Assembly: GCA_019914995.1 (NCBI GenBank)
Contig: CM034143.1
Span: forward strand, 4,627,501-4,691,500
Direction of reading: 5' to 3'
From: Acanthochlamys bracteata
Lineage: Eukaryota; Streptophyta; Magnoliopsida; Pandanales; Velloziaceae
Length of the DNA stretch: 64,000 nt
The notes under the pieces: model-generated
Databases searched by the model: none
What the model was told of the DNA's origin: nothing
What the model saw: the letters and a program-made list of their open reading frames with translations, nothing else
Program-made: the position numbers and the translations under genes
Shown here: positions 52,755 to 64,000 of the stretch, one piece after another
Layout: the number at the start of each line of letters is the position of its first letter
Position numbering within the stretch: position 1 is the first letter of the stretch

Positions 52755-53178
52755 TAGCGTCTCCTATATTGTGCAAGCAAATATCAAGCATGTGGATCAA
52801 AAAGCTACTAGATATTCTTATCTTCTTTTTTTGTTTTTCCGTTTTCTCCCGTTTTGATGATTCGACCAAGCTTTTCTTGAATAGACACTTCACTAGGCTA
52901 TTTAAAGGTAGCAGGAGTAGCAATTTGTTAAGATATGATTTCAGAGGTGGCAGCTATTACACTTATGTTTATCTCCAAATATTTTCACATTACTCTTTAT
53001 ACTGTAAACTGTTTGTTACGGAAAAAATAAGAGCCAGAATATCAGTTACGGGGTAATGCAATATTTTCACACTCCATGCCCCAACCCCACGGTAGGACTC
53101 TTGCTAAAGTTAATTAAAAATATGTAGTTCTCTACAAAAAAGACTCAGATAAATCCAACAAAAGTTGGGGAGCGCTTC

Positions 53179-53713
53179 TATACGAGGGTAAGCAAATTTC
53201 GATATGATCCGAAAATTCGATCCGAAAAAGTTAATTTCGGATCGATCCGAAAATTATCCGAAAATTTTAAACAGATTCGGATCGGGTTCGGATTGATCCA
53301 AAATTGATCCGTTTAATCTGTTTAATTATTTATATAGTATATATTATTTAATAATTAGAAAATAATAGCAAAAAATTTGAATTAATTTGTATATATATTT
53401 TTAAATTTATTTTAATTTAACTAATGTTTATTTTATTTATAAATTTTGTCAAGATTAATATTTTTTTTTAAATATATCATAATTAATAATTTTATATGTT
53501 ATTATTAAAAATCAGTATTCATTATTTTTATTTTAATAATTTTAATTATTAAATGGGTGGATCTGAATTTGATCCGGTTATAAATAGGTTGAGTTAGAGT
53601 TAATAATTTTGACCCATATAAATAAATAGATCGGGTTAGGGTTGAATAATTTTGATCTAATTATTTTATGGATCGATTCGAAACCGATCTAGGAGTCCGA
53701 ATTGCCACCCCTA
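53179..53713. mobile_element. Second copy of the 21.7-kb hAT-type element, inverted
   Basis: Read on the minus strand, it follows the 21749-22301 element nearly end to end: starting TAGGGGTGGCAATTCGGACT, through GGGTCAAAATTATTAACTCT, TTTGCTATTATTTTCTAATT and CGGATCGATCCGAAATTAAC, to GAAATTTGCTTACCCTCGTA. A partial extra copy of its end (TAGGAGTCCGAATTGCCA) follows at 53722-53739. No clean target duplication. Confidence 0.75.
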
Positions 53714-53739
53714 TCTGAAGGTAGGAGTCCGAATTGCCA

Positions 53740-54056
53740 TTTGTAAGGGGAGGGCCTTTGCCTTTGTGAATAATTACAGTGTGGGTCTCATTTAGCAAAA
53801 TACTCATGTTAAAGAAAATGTAAAATTCACCAACTCTAGATTAATCAGAGTAGAAAAAGTATTTTCATTTGATTTCGTAATTTGGAAGTGATTTAAGAAA
53901 GAAAAAGAGGCGCCACGTAATAGAAGGTTGCATCATACGAGGGCAAGCAAAAACAGAGGTGGCACCGCTCGAATCCCACAGCTCTGATAACACCGACTGC
54001 GCGTGCCAGAGACTTCCCACATTTCACTGATTTTCCTCTCTCTCTCTTTCTCCCTG
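53740..54056. promoter_or_regulatory. Promoter region of the SEC14-like gene
   Basis: Gene-free stretch between the transposon and the TATA box. It contains GGCGCCACGTAA near 53913, a G-box-like ACGT core. Regulatory use is inferred. Confidence 0.35.
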
Positions 54057-54066
54057 TATATAAATA
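54057..54066 (+). promoter_or_regulatory. TATA box of the SEC14-like gene
   Basis: TATATAAATA follows a CT-rich run (TCTCTCTCTTTCTCC), a common plant core-promoter arrangement. Transcription would start at about 54095. Confidence 0.6.
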
Positions 54067-54094
54067 ATAACCAAAAAATTTAATGAAATTTCAT

Positions 54095-54859
54095 TGTTTC
54101 TTCACTGTGCTTTTGAATATATTTTGATCTTCGGTTAAATGTGAGTAATTAATGCAGTCGTTTGTTGATCTTCAACTGAAGTGAATCAGAAAATTTTCGG
54201 ATTCTTCAACAACATTCGAACGTATTCCAGTTTCGCTTCTCTGTAAGTAGAATCAATCTCTCTTCTATTAAGATCAACCTTTTGATTGATTTTGTTTCAT
54301 TAATTTTGTATCGGTCAATCAGTTATTAATTGTTCTAAACTGATTCATGCTACTTTCTAATTTGTATTTTTTTTTCAAAATTACCATTAATGCTTTTGTT
54401 GCTCAGGAGTTCGAGGTACTGGTTTATTCTTTCTCAGTTCTTAACCTGTGTTGTTTCTGTAAGTAATCATGGAGTCATTTGAGAGCATGATTTGAATGGA
54501 TTTGCAGTAAATCTTTTAAGTCTTGTGAATCAATATTAGTTCCTTCAATAAAATCTTGTAGTTTACAGTTCTAATGTTCTGTGTTGTTAAACATTCTGTG
54601 AGCTATCCAAGAAATAGAACTGTAATTTAAGTGTGTCCATGCTCTTAAACTATAGTTGTATTATTGTGGAAACATTAGCTTATGAAGGTCATGCTTCAAT
54701 TTTCGTGCAGGTAAGGACCTGGCTCAATGGGTCTATGTTAGTGTAATTGATACCTGTGCTACTTTAGATATCGCCTTTTAGTTGTGTGTTAGAGTTATTG
54801 CTGCGGGCAGTAATACTTGTAGTCTTTTGGAAGCTGGTTTGTCTAGCCTCACTGCAAAA
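54095..54859 (+). other. Spliced 5'UTR of the SEC14-like gene
   Basis: Donors at 54243 (CTCT|GTAAGT) and near 54459 (TTTCT|GTAAGT) and acceptors TTGCTCAG (near 54407) and TTCGTGCAG (near 54711) suggest up to two untranslated introns before the first candidate ATG at 54860. Confidence 0.45.
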
Positions 54860-57800
54860 ATGTCAGGTAAGATGTACTGGTTAAGGGGTCGTTTTGGGAT
54901 TGCTCAAAATAAGGAGCTTCTGGTGACAAAAGCGCTTTTTTTGGAGGAATTTGGAAACGAGTTACTTTTATTTTTTAGCTAAAAAAAAAAAATATATGTA
55001 ATGATTCTATGACATATGATTTACCATGTCTTCCATATTTTTAGAAAAATTTTAGATTACTGTAGAAGGTTCCTTGGGAAACCAAACCTGAAAAGGATTC
55101 TTTTTGAAGCTATGATAAGCAATGCCAACAAGCCGTAATCATGGAGTGATTTATTTACTGATGTGGAATACTGAAATTGAAAGAACTAGAAATGCTCGCT
55201 GACTTCGTTTGCTCTTATTGCATTGAACGGTATGAAGGATGGCAAGGCCATGATGAGAATAAGGAGAGGAAGCCAGAAATGGAAATTTCTGAGGAGGAGA
55301 GGAGAACATCAAGAATAAATTCATTGAAGAAAAAGGCTTTAAGTGCTTCTTCCAGATTAAGTCGTTCGCTTAGGAGGAAAGGGAAACGGAAAGTGGAGTA
55401 CAATGCTGCTTCTATTTCTATTGAAGATATCAGGGATGTGGAAGAAGAGAACTCTGTCCAAGCTTTTCGGCAGGAACTCATTGCCCGAGATTTATTGCGA
55501 GATAGCCTCGATGACTATCATACCATGCTCAGGTTCTTTTTTCTTTTCAAAAGTTGTGTTTTTCTTTTCTTTAGGGTTGCATAGTCCTTAGTAAATAATC
55601 TTCATTTGCTACAACCTTTCCTTCTATACATTGATGAATTACGAATACACATGCACTAAGCAAATCCTAGATCTGATTGTTGATGTGTATAACACGATAC
55701 TTTTTGTTCCAAGATTATTTGGAAATTTATGCTTTCACCTTTACCGATCAATATTTACGTGTGTCTGTTTGAATTATTAAACCGTTTTTGCAGATTTTTG
55801 AAAGCTAGGAAATTTGATATTGAGAAAACAATTCAGATGTGGGCTGAGATGCTTCGTTGGAGAAAAGAATATGGAACTGATTCCATATTGCAGGTAAAGC
55901 CTCTGTACTTCCTCTGAGATGCTTTTGTTTATTTTAGAAGTGTGTGCTGTGTATTCCTAAGATGGGGTTATGAATAGGGAATCAAAAAGTAGCCTATTGT
56001 AGATGAAGTGTCAAAAGCATGGGGCTTGGTAGTGCCAAGGAGGAGCACAACACTGGCAATAGACTAGAGCTAAAAGTGACAGGCCTTTTTGCCCATTCTG
56101 GTGCATTTGCTGCCTGCCTCCATCAACAAACCATAGTCTTTTCAAAAAATCTGGCTTATTCACCTCAAAATTCTGAATGTAATTTAGCAAAATGTGGTGA
56201 TACAAATTGATTGTAACAGTTATTTTGTAAGAGGTAAGAATGGGCCATCTACCAGCCCATGGTAGAGATGATAGTACCATCATGGAGTCCATAGTATTAT
56301 AACGGAGCTCTCCATTTAGTTGTAAAACAATTTTAGCTAAGCTACAAGCAACATGTTGAGAGCATCTCTATGAAGTTCTACTGCGCTCAAGTATGATGGA
56401 TAATATAGTTATATATGTTATGCTTGCATGAGATACTTTCATATATTTTTCCTTCTTCATACGTGCAACTGTTCGATTCCATTTTTGTCTTTCTAGTTGC
56501 TTGTGAGATAATTATAAATAATACAAAACTAGGCCAAACATAGAGACAAACCAACTTGTGATTAATATAATACTGCTGCAACCAACTATAAGAGCTTTTT
56601 AATAGCCAGTTTCTCTTCAGTATTATAAGATCAAGACATCTACTCACTCTTACCATGGCAGGATTTTGAATTTGAGGAGCTGGATGAAGTTCTTCAGTAT
56701 TATCCACAAGGTTATCATGGGATTGACAGAGAAGGGAGGCCTTTGTACATAGAACGGCTGGGGAAAGTTGATCCAAGCAAACTTGTCAGTATCACCACAG
56801 TTGATCGCTTCATAAGGTACCATGTGCAAGAATTTGAGAGGTCCTTTAAGGAAAGATTCCCAGCATGTTCAATTGCAGCCAAAAGGCGTATTGATTCGTC
56901 AACAACGGTCTTGGATGTTCAAGGAATTGTACGTGTCTTAACAAGTTTAATGTTATTCATTTTAAATTGATCAACTTAACTTGAGAGTACCCTTTTTTTT
57001 TAGAAATTTGATATTATAAAATGACATGCTTCTTGAGTTTTTTCTAGTAAAAATTCTCTTGTGGTGCAGGGTATGAAGAATTTCACTTCAACAGCACGAG
57101 AACTCTTGCTGAATTTGCAGAAAATAGATAGTGATTACTACCCTGAGGTGTGCCATCTTTAAAAAACATAGTGTGTCCTCCTTAGTGCAGCCACTCTTCT
57201 CTTATGATCTTACTTGTGTGACCATGCGTATAGACTCTGCATCAGATGTTTGTAGTTAACGCTGGTAGTGGCTTTAAGCTCCTGTGGAACACTGTAAAGA
57301 GTTTTCTTGATCCTGACACAGCTTCAAAAATACATGTAAGAGCTAGTGGTTAGCGCCCAGTATTTTTGTACCTTTTATTGTCCTCCTTGAATTTGACAGA
57401 AGTCACGCACTTGCGCTTGTGTGCAGGTACTTGGAACAAAATATCATAGTAAATTATTTGAGGCCGTGGATCCCAGGTTAGTGTGTCCGTCTCTCTTAGA
57501 ATTGATTTTGCCTCTTTTGACATGGTGTTAATATTAGGTCTTCTGCCCTCTTATAGTCAACTGCCAGACTTCTTGGGCGGCACCTGTAGATGTCCTAGTG
57601 AAGGAGGCTGTCTAAGGTCTAATAAAGGACCATGGAAAGACCCTGAAATTATTAAGGTATGAACTTTTGCTACACTCAACACTGCATTGAATACGTTAAG
57701 ATGGACCAAATTCGAATGATATTGATTTTACAAAAAAGCAATTACTTGAAATAAAATTCTTGCAGCTAATGCAAAGTGCTGAAGCTGCTTCTGGGAGGTT

Positions 57801-60800
57801 CATGAGATATGGATTTGAAAGAGAGCGAAGTGGTGACGGAAGTGGTGACTTCTCTACGATATGCTACTTGAAGGCAAGTTGTATATCCTCATGGCTGTCG
57901 TGTCATTTATACATAAATTGGAGCTTTTTCCTTGACTACTTTGTATATAGCAGGAAAGAAATGGTGATGCCTCAAAAGCTGAATCAGGATCAGATATCGA
58001 TGGCATTACTTCTCTGGAAGGATATAGGAGTTTAGGATGTAATTACTTACCTCCAGTACTTGAAGAAGTAAGTTCTATGGGGAATGATGTCTTCATATCT
58101 TTGGCCGTCTGCTTCAAAAGTTGGACAGTCTACCTTTTTGGTGGCTGTAGTTATCAATGTACAATATTTATGCTTGAACTTCCCTTTCAAATTTTGGAAT
58201 TTCAAATGCATGTGTAGGTCAAGGAACCAGATTCAGTATCCTACTATAGCTGTGATGATCAAGTTACTGTAGCTGATAAAACTGTTGAGCATGGTGCCAG
58301 ATCTTCCTTGGAGGAAGAACTAAAGGATCAAGGGCAATTATGTGCCAATCAAGTAGGTATGGAGAAAGAACAAATTTATAAGATAATGGTACTTGGAAGT
58401 ATAAACATGTCTCTGAAAATGTAAGACTTTCTTGCTTGAAAACTTTTCTAGCCAGATTATTATGAACTTCTTTTTGGTTTTATGGTAGCTGTTGGGTGCG
58501 TTCGTTTAAACAAGCTTGAGAAATGTTTAACTGAAGTTAGGTCTAATTTGCCTCACTTTAACCTATACAGTAATAAGGGCATCAACTTTGCTTGGCATCA
58601 TCTTAGTATCTGGTTTCATTATGACCGGGTCTTAGTGAATCCACTAGGATTCATCACCTTATTTCCTTACTGCAATATCACTTTGATTCTTTCATTGTGA
58701 TTGTAGGTCCATCTTCCTGAAGTCCTTACTACTAGGTAGTTTTGGCTTATGTACAACTCAGTTTAAACTTCTTAACATCTCAACACAATCATGACAAGGC
58801 TTTGGTTTCCCATACTACGAACTAATGTTTTCTTGGTGTTTTTTGGTCTTAAATGAGGCTAAGTTATTTCATTGTTGCTTAAAAGGATATTATGTTGCTA
58901 TGTCTTTTATAGGATTGTATTACCAAATTGTAGTTCACGATATCGGTACTTATGTATCTCGCATGTAATTGTGATTGAGGTGCATTTACTATTTCTTTTT
59001 TGCTCATTGAAGCGATTTTTTTTGTTTTTCCTTGGATGAAGTGATAGCTTTTTCCTGAATTACTGTTATACACTAATTATGAAAGTTATTTCTGTAGCAT
59101 GTCAACATGTCATGAAATGTGCCTATAGTCTTTCATTTTGATATTGTTCTGATAGTTTTCAATGCTGTTCTCCTCTAGAGAATTTGAATACCTCCACCAC
59201 TACATTGGATGAGCTAGAGAGAAGAAGTATACGTCTAGTGGCGAACTTGTCAGCTCTTTTGTTCAGGATAACGTCTTTTGTTTGGGTTCTACTTGTTGAC
59301 CGTTGGAGACCTCTTATTGTTAGATATTCTGGTGAACGCAATTCCCATCCAATAGAGCATCAGGGTAAGCAGCCTTTAACATCAGCTCAACTTGATCCAT
59401 GTTTAAAGCGCATTCAAAGGCTTGAGAAAGCTTATGGTGATATTCGAAGTAAACATGTGGAGATGCCTAATGAGAAAGAGCTTCTACTTTTGGAATCTTG
59501 GGACAGGATAAAATCTATAGAATTCGACCTAGAGAAGACAAAAAGAGTAAGCTTCGTAGTCTTACTATTACTTTCTGATTCTATACTTGGAATACCTGCA
59601 AATCCTGAGATTCATAAATGGTTGTAGGTCTTGGTTTGTTTGCATTTTTTCTTTCTGTGTATGCATCATTAGATCTTCTTAATTGATCTGATTGTTGTTA
59701 TGTTTATGACTTAATATCTTGAGCTGTTTGGAATTTAACCTCTTCCTGCTAAGTTGTTTCTGTGCATATTGATTTGTCTTCCTTCAATTGGATATTTGTG
59801 ATAAGGGCTCTTTGATGACCAGTTTGCTGCTTCTAATCTGAAGAAACTAGCATATAGAGGTTTATGATAATCCTTTAGGTCTCTTCTTTATCTACTTGAC
59901 TTCTTAGGCACATAGTTTGCACTGCATCATGGGGACTTTAAGTTGGGTTGATAACTACATGGATGATCTCCTGACTGTGAATGAGGTGGCTCTTGGGTTA
60001 CTACCAAACTTCCATAAAACATGGGCAACTGACTACTTGCATACAATTGCAGCTTATGCATCAATGATGACAAGCATAAGGCCTAGACTTTCAGTGGTGC
60101 TATTATTTCACGAGCTGCCTCTAGTTAAGAATGGACTGTTTCCATAGATGCTTCTCTAACTGTTCTCTGATTTGGAATTAGGAGCAGTAGAACTGCAGCA
60201 ATACCCCCTAAAATGTGTTTCCTGTGTAGGATGAGTTTTGACTCTTCAGAATATAGGTACCTCAATGCTTTTTCCTTTTCGTTGGCTCTTTTGCTTGTCT
60301 TTTGTGGTGTTGTTAAAATTCATCTTATTCCAAGTTGAGTTAAACATATGATTCAACATCGGATGCGTCATCATATGAATGGACATCCATGTCTGTAGGA
60401 GTTTTTGTTTTCTTATATTGTTACTTGATTGTTAACTGAATGACTCCTTTTCAGGTGTTGCATGCAACGTTGCTCAAGCAACTCGAAATCTGCGAATCTC
60501 TACATGCTGTCCAAGCGTCAAAGTTAAGGGTAAGAAAATTTTTTGGAATATAGTAAAGTCTACTGTTGAGTTATTATATTCATGTGTTGCCTTCTCATAA
60601 ATTTCCTTGATCAGATTGAAGATTCTTATTGATATCAGAGAAGAGTACCTTCTGTTACCATAGGGCTTTTGTAATGTTGGTTATTTGGTGATAATAAATA
60701 TCTTCTAGAGTTTCACAATACAAGTGATAAACTCTAGTCGACAACTGCCCTTTTAATTTGAGTTCTATTACTTTAAGCCTTAGTAATGTAATAGATGAGA

Positions 60801-61069
60801 TTGACCCGTAGCATTCACACAGTAATGCAGAGGGGCGTGTTCTGTTGATGGCAACAGATGGCAAATGTCGCATGCAATGATAAGCTTCCGATGACATCTG
60901 AGATGCGTATAAATGGTGCGATGATTAATCAAAACAAGCTTAGAGTGGAACGTATCATACGATGGTAGTGTTTGACTAGGATGGAACAAGACAACTACAG
61001 CATGCCGTCAAGTTCAGTTTTGTGCATAGCAATTTTCAGAAGGGAACAGAAGACTACGGATGGAATTAA
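54860..61069 (+). CDS. SEC14-like phosphatidylinositol transfer protein (CRAL-TRIO, plant SFH type)
   Basis: Member of the plant Sec14-nodulin (SFH) family, which exchanges phosphatidylinositol and phosphatidylcholine and links lipid signalling to membrane traffic. Firm exons: 55192-55532 (start of the clear part), 55794-55893, 56662-56928, 57070-57147, 57234-57335, 57427-57476, 57557-57656, 57766-57873, 57954-58067, 58218-58356, 59179-59546, 60455-60529, 61040-61069. A basic N-terminal region ([20 protein letters not shown]) precedes the CRAL-TRIO N domain ([14 protein letters not shown]) and the lipid-binding domain ([48 protein letters not shown]). A nodulin-like C-terminal part with a hydrophobic stretch ([16 protein letters not shown]) and coiled coil follows. 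From ATG 55192 the CDS is 1872 nt, 623 aa. A micro-exon ATGTCAG at 54860 spliced to 55190 would give the family start MS-, but its acceptor is weak. The intron after 57873 has a GC donor; the junction after 58356 could also be 58352. Confidence 0.9.
57874..57953 (+). other. GC-AG intron in the SEC14-like gene
   Basis: The frame ...TAC TTG AAG continues as GAA AGA AAT GGT GAT only if the donor is AAG|GCAAGT with acceptor TAGCAG. The downstream exon then stays open and in phase through the next junction. The GT four bases later (GCAA|GTTGTA) would lead to TGA within six codons, and reading straight through the intron hits TAG at about 58033. Confidence 0.82.
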
Positions 61070-63265
61070 TAACTTGTTTTCTTATATGTGTGAGCTCAAG
61101 GGGCCTCTCGTGTAAATATTGTGTAATGTCTTTTTATTTGTTTTAAATTATCTTTTTTGTATAAAATGTTTTAGGCTTCCTGCTCTTATCCCAAATTCTT
61201 CAATAGCTCTGTACTAGCAAGTTTTGATGTACGGCATTTAGAACTCGTCTATGCCTGCTCTGGATCAAACTGCCTGGTCCGTTTTTCATTGAGACCTACT
61301 ATTGATCATTTACTAGACCGTTTAACTTTTGAAAACAAATTCCTTCCTGTCCTCCGGAGATCCAGGGCGTATTTACCAATTTATTAAACTCTATTTTTTC
61401 AAACTCATTTTTAATAAATAAATAAAATTTTTAAATAAATAATTTTTATTAATTTTTAAATTTTTTTTACTATTAAATACAAAATTTATATAAAAAATTA
61501 CTTTTATTAAATATTTTTAATTTTTAATTTAATTTTAAAATTTATTTTTTATCATGAGAGAAATAACTCTTAGTCCAGTTAGCCAAGCATAATAACATCG
61601 ACATCGGCAAAACCTGGTTTGTCACTGAAACCAACTGTCATGGTGAAATTCTGCTATGTCTGCTATGAAAAGGTTTTCGCCGTGCTAGCTTGCTCCAAAT
61701 CTTTCTTAAACAATGAAGACGTAGGCTCGAGCTTTGTAATATTTCGGCATCTCCAATAGTTACATTTTATTTGAGTTTATGTTTAAGCCCGTCTTAGTTT
61801 TTATTTATTAAATAGGTTTAGTTTTGTATTGTATAAGTTATTTACGTAGTCTATTAATATAAGCTATATATGTACTTTTTTAATATATGATAATTGTTAT
61901 CAATTATTATTAATTTTATCATATATATATTTTTAAAAATTTATTTGTTTTATGATATTAGAGTCATTTGCAATTGAGAATTTTCTAAATAAGTTCATTC
62001 AAGTAATTTTTTTATCATCTATTTCAAGTGCCCAATAATCGATACTTTTTTATGTAAATGCTGAATCTTTGATTCCATCCATAAATTCGTATTTTTTCTT
62101 ATGAGTTTCAGTATTGATAAGAATTTGAATTCTATTTTAATCACACTTAAATTTTTTTAACTCGTCTGATCGTCTTTTTCCTATTTCTTATCTCCTTCTC
62201 CTGGTCATCGTCGGCTGTAAGTCAGGTCACTTTACAGATAATTGTTTAAGTGCGTTTGGGATGGATTGCATCCCAAACGCTACTTTTCATTTTTTTTTAT
62301 TTTATATTTTTTAATATATATTTTATAAATATTTAAAAATTTAGAAAGTGTAAAAAAATTTTACGTAATAAAATTTTATTACATATTTTTATTTTTTTAA
62401 AAATAAAAAAAATATAATTTATTTTTTTAAAAAAATAAAAATATTTTTTATTTTAAAAAGCTTCATTTCCCAAACGCCTCTATATCTTTCTACAGTTACT
62501 CGGGAGTGAGTAGAGGCGAAAGGCTTCTCCATAATTTGTTCTCAAATTTCTCGAGCGCACATTGTTGATAGTGACTAGCAGCTCGTCCTATTTATTTTGA
62601 TTTTCTAGATATTTACTATCGCCTTACCGAATTATAGCTCCAGTGACAGTATGCGTTTGTTGGCTCATCTGTATTTATCGTCTTTATCTTATGAGATATG
62701 TGTTCTTCTTCAACATTAGATTTTGGTGCCTTTTATCATATGATTTTGATTCTTTCTTTATCTTTTACACTATTTCTTTATCATAAAATTTTTCATCTTT
62801 ACATATAGTCAATGGTTCTTAATTACTTATTACTTAGTCTCAATGCAACATTTCGGATACTCTTTTATATATATTTCATGTATTATTTTCAATTTTATCT
62901 CTATCAGTAGTCTGAGTTTTGTAGTACCATGCATGTACATACTGCAATTTAACTTGGAGAAATCGATTTAGATATCAAGTCGCTGGTTGCAAGAATTTGT
63001 TAAAGGCACTAGTTACGGTTGCTGATATGAAACAGATTGTAAAGTCGTATTATGCATTTTGATTGCAAAGTCGCTCTCCTCTACGTGTTGAAGTATTTTA
63101 TTTCTTTTGGATGCTCTTTTTTAGATCATGAGTAGAATGCTTCAGCAGTACTAGTACGTAGTTTTCCTTTCATGCAAATGACTCGTAACTAAAAGAGGAA
63201 GGACGTAATAATTAAACGTTCGTGGTTTTTCAATACAGTTATACGAAGTAATTTAATTTCAAAGT
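61070..63265. other. SEC14-like 3'UTR then AT-rich intergenic DNA
   Basis: The transcript end is probably near 61170 (ATAAAATG-type signal). Beyond about 61350 the sequence is AT-rich and includes the MITE listed separately. No gene seen before 63266. Confidence 0.5.
62250..62480. mobile_element. A/T-rich MITE with a duplicated end
   Basis: The left end GTGCGTTTGGGATG is followed after five bases by its own reverse complement CATCCCAAACGC (arms 62252-62263 and 62269-62280). The right end ATTTCCCAAACGCCTC matches the same terminus. The interior has the shared A/T core. It belongs to the family represented at 52505-52754. Confidence 0.6.
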
Positions 63266-64000
63266 TTAAATATCCCAGATGGAGATGGGCAAGCTCATCA
63301 TCATCATATCCTCATGGATGTCGTCCTCAAACTGGTCATGCTGTACTCTGATATGATGATCTCCTCCGTTCATCAACGCCGGTTGCTGCTCGTCAACCAA
63401 AGCATTATTCAGCTCACTCAATTCGTCCCAGTTCATCTCGTCTTCATGATCAATACTATCATGGATCCCTAACGCCTCCTCTCCCGATAATCCAACAGCA
63501 GGGCTGCCATGCCTCTCCTCCTCCTCCTCTTCTTCTTCTTGATCTCCTGCAGCAAACTTCTCAGAATATTCTTCAACTCCCACTGCTTGGCTGTCTTTCT
63601 TCAGCACGCCGAGATGCTGAAGAAACTCGTTCAGATCCATCTGCGGTTTCTCGGTGACCACCCTCAGATCCATTGCTTCTGTAGCTGCACTCCTCTCGAG
63701 CTCAACGCTTTTCTCTGGCTCTTCATCTCCACTTCGTAATGACGCCAACATTTCGAAGGGGTTAGCATGAACAGCACGCACACTAGAACATGAAGTGATC
63801 GATTCGGTAGTGAGCGAAGAAGATTGATCAGTAGTGATGGTTGGCTTGAACGTGGATAATGAGTTGTTTTTCATCTCTTGGAGTCGCTGGTGAATAGCAT
63901 GCACGTTATGTTGTGCGGTTAGGTTCAGGAGAGGAAAACCAAGGTTAGGCTTTGACGACGACGATGACAACGGCAATGCCGAAGTGTTCAAGAAGTACTT
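63266..64000 (-). CDS. C-terminal part of an unrecognised acidic, Ser-rich protein (partial)
   Basis: Open reading frame of 244 codons running off the right window edge and ending at TAA 63266. The upstream part, including the true start, lies outside. I do not recognise the family. What can be seen: serine runs (PLSSSSSKPN), a helix-like segment HNVHAIHQRLQEMKNN, FEMLASLRSGDEEPEKS, DLNEFLQHLGVLKKD, an acidic run (DQEEEEEEEER), NWDELSELNNALVDE and a terminal SLPISIWDI. Acidic, Asp/Trp-containing tails of this sort are common in activation regions of plant transcription factors, but this is an inference from composition. Asp/Glu-rich coding content and the long open frame make it a real gene rather than chance. 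Confidence 0.7.
   Translation of the reverse strand, partial: KYFLNTSALPLSSSSSKPNLGFPLLNLTAQHNVHAIHQRLQEMKNNSLSTFKPTITTDQSSSLTTESITSCSSVRAVHANPFEMLASLRSGDEEPEKSVELERSAATEAMDLRVVTEKPQMDLNEFLQHLGVLKKDSQAVGVEEYSEKFAAGDQEEEEEEEERHGSPAVGLSGEEALGIHDSIDHEDEMNWDELSELNNALVDEQQPALMNGGDHHIRVQHDQFEDDIHEDMMMMSLPISIWDI

Noticed and set aside
57760..58035. Open frame running from the SEC14-like exon through the next intron
   Set aside because: It results from ignoring the GC-AG intron; it loses the SEC14-type protein sequence and ends at a TAG.

Overview
This window is nuclear DNA of a flowering plant. The genes are split by GT-AG introns, the intergenic DNA is very AT-rich and full of small transposable elements, and the proteins belong to plant families: a DEMETER/ROS1-type 5-methylcytosine glycosylase, a PLS-class PPR protein, an organellar EF-Ts, a plant Sec14/nodulin-type protein, a TM9 protein and a UBC8/10-type E2. 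The species cannot be named from sequence alone. Codon use is not GC-rich, which argues against a grass.

Layout. 1-299 is a decayed piece of plastid 23S rRNA (a NUPT). 300-2900 is AT-rich intergenic DNA. 2.9-12.7 kb holds the DNA glycosylase gene (+ strand, 18 coding exons, 1832 codons). 12.4-16 kb has no recognisable coding gene, but its right end carries a perfect back-to-back E2F-type palindrome next to promoter- and 5'UTR-like sequence reading left. 16-18.7 kb is AT-rich with a Tourist-type MITE. 18.7-20.7 kb is a single-exon PPR gene (-). 20.7-25.1 kb is AT-rich and contains a 553-bp hAT-type element with perfect 8-bp target duplications. 25.1-29.8 kb is a non-processed pseudogene of NADPH-thioredoxin reductase, and its last intron holds a complete TRIM retroelement. 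30.6-34.9 kb is a four-coding-exon E2 gene (+). 35.3-36.2 kb is a GC-rich orphan island. 37.4-40.1 kb is a TM9SF/nonaspanin gene (-), divergent from a mitochondrial EF-Ts gene (+) at 40.5-47.5 kb. 47.7-49.8 kb is a defective Ty3/gypsy-type LTR element, followed by a second hAT-type element. 51.7-54 kb is AT-rich with more MITEs. 54-61.2 kb is a SEC14-like (CRAL-TRIO) gene (+). The right edge carries the 3' end of an unrecognised acidic, serine-rich protein (-).

The genes are functionally unrelated housekeeping or regulatory genes. I see no gene cluster, defence island, CRISPR array or multi-gene system. The most useful unusual points are: two introns with GC donors (in the glycosylase and SEC14-like genes), each with a GT four bases downstream that would give early termination; the E2F palindrome with no assigned gene; two hAT-type elements with clear target duplications plus a related third copy; and the layered decay of the thioredoxin reductase locus. 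Exon boundaries were placed by hand from splice consensus, reading frame and family resemblance. For each of the four reconstructed multi-exon genes the summed exons are an exact multiple of three.
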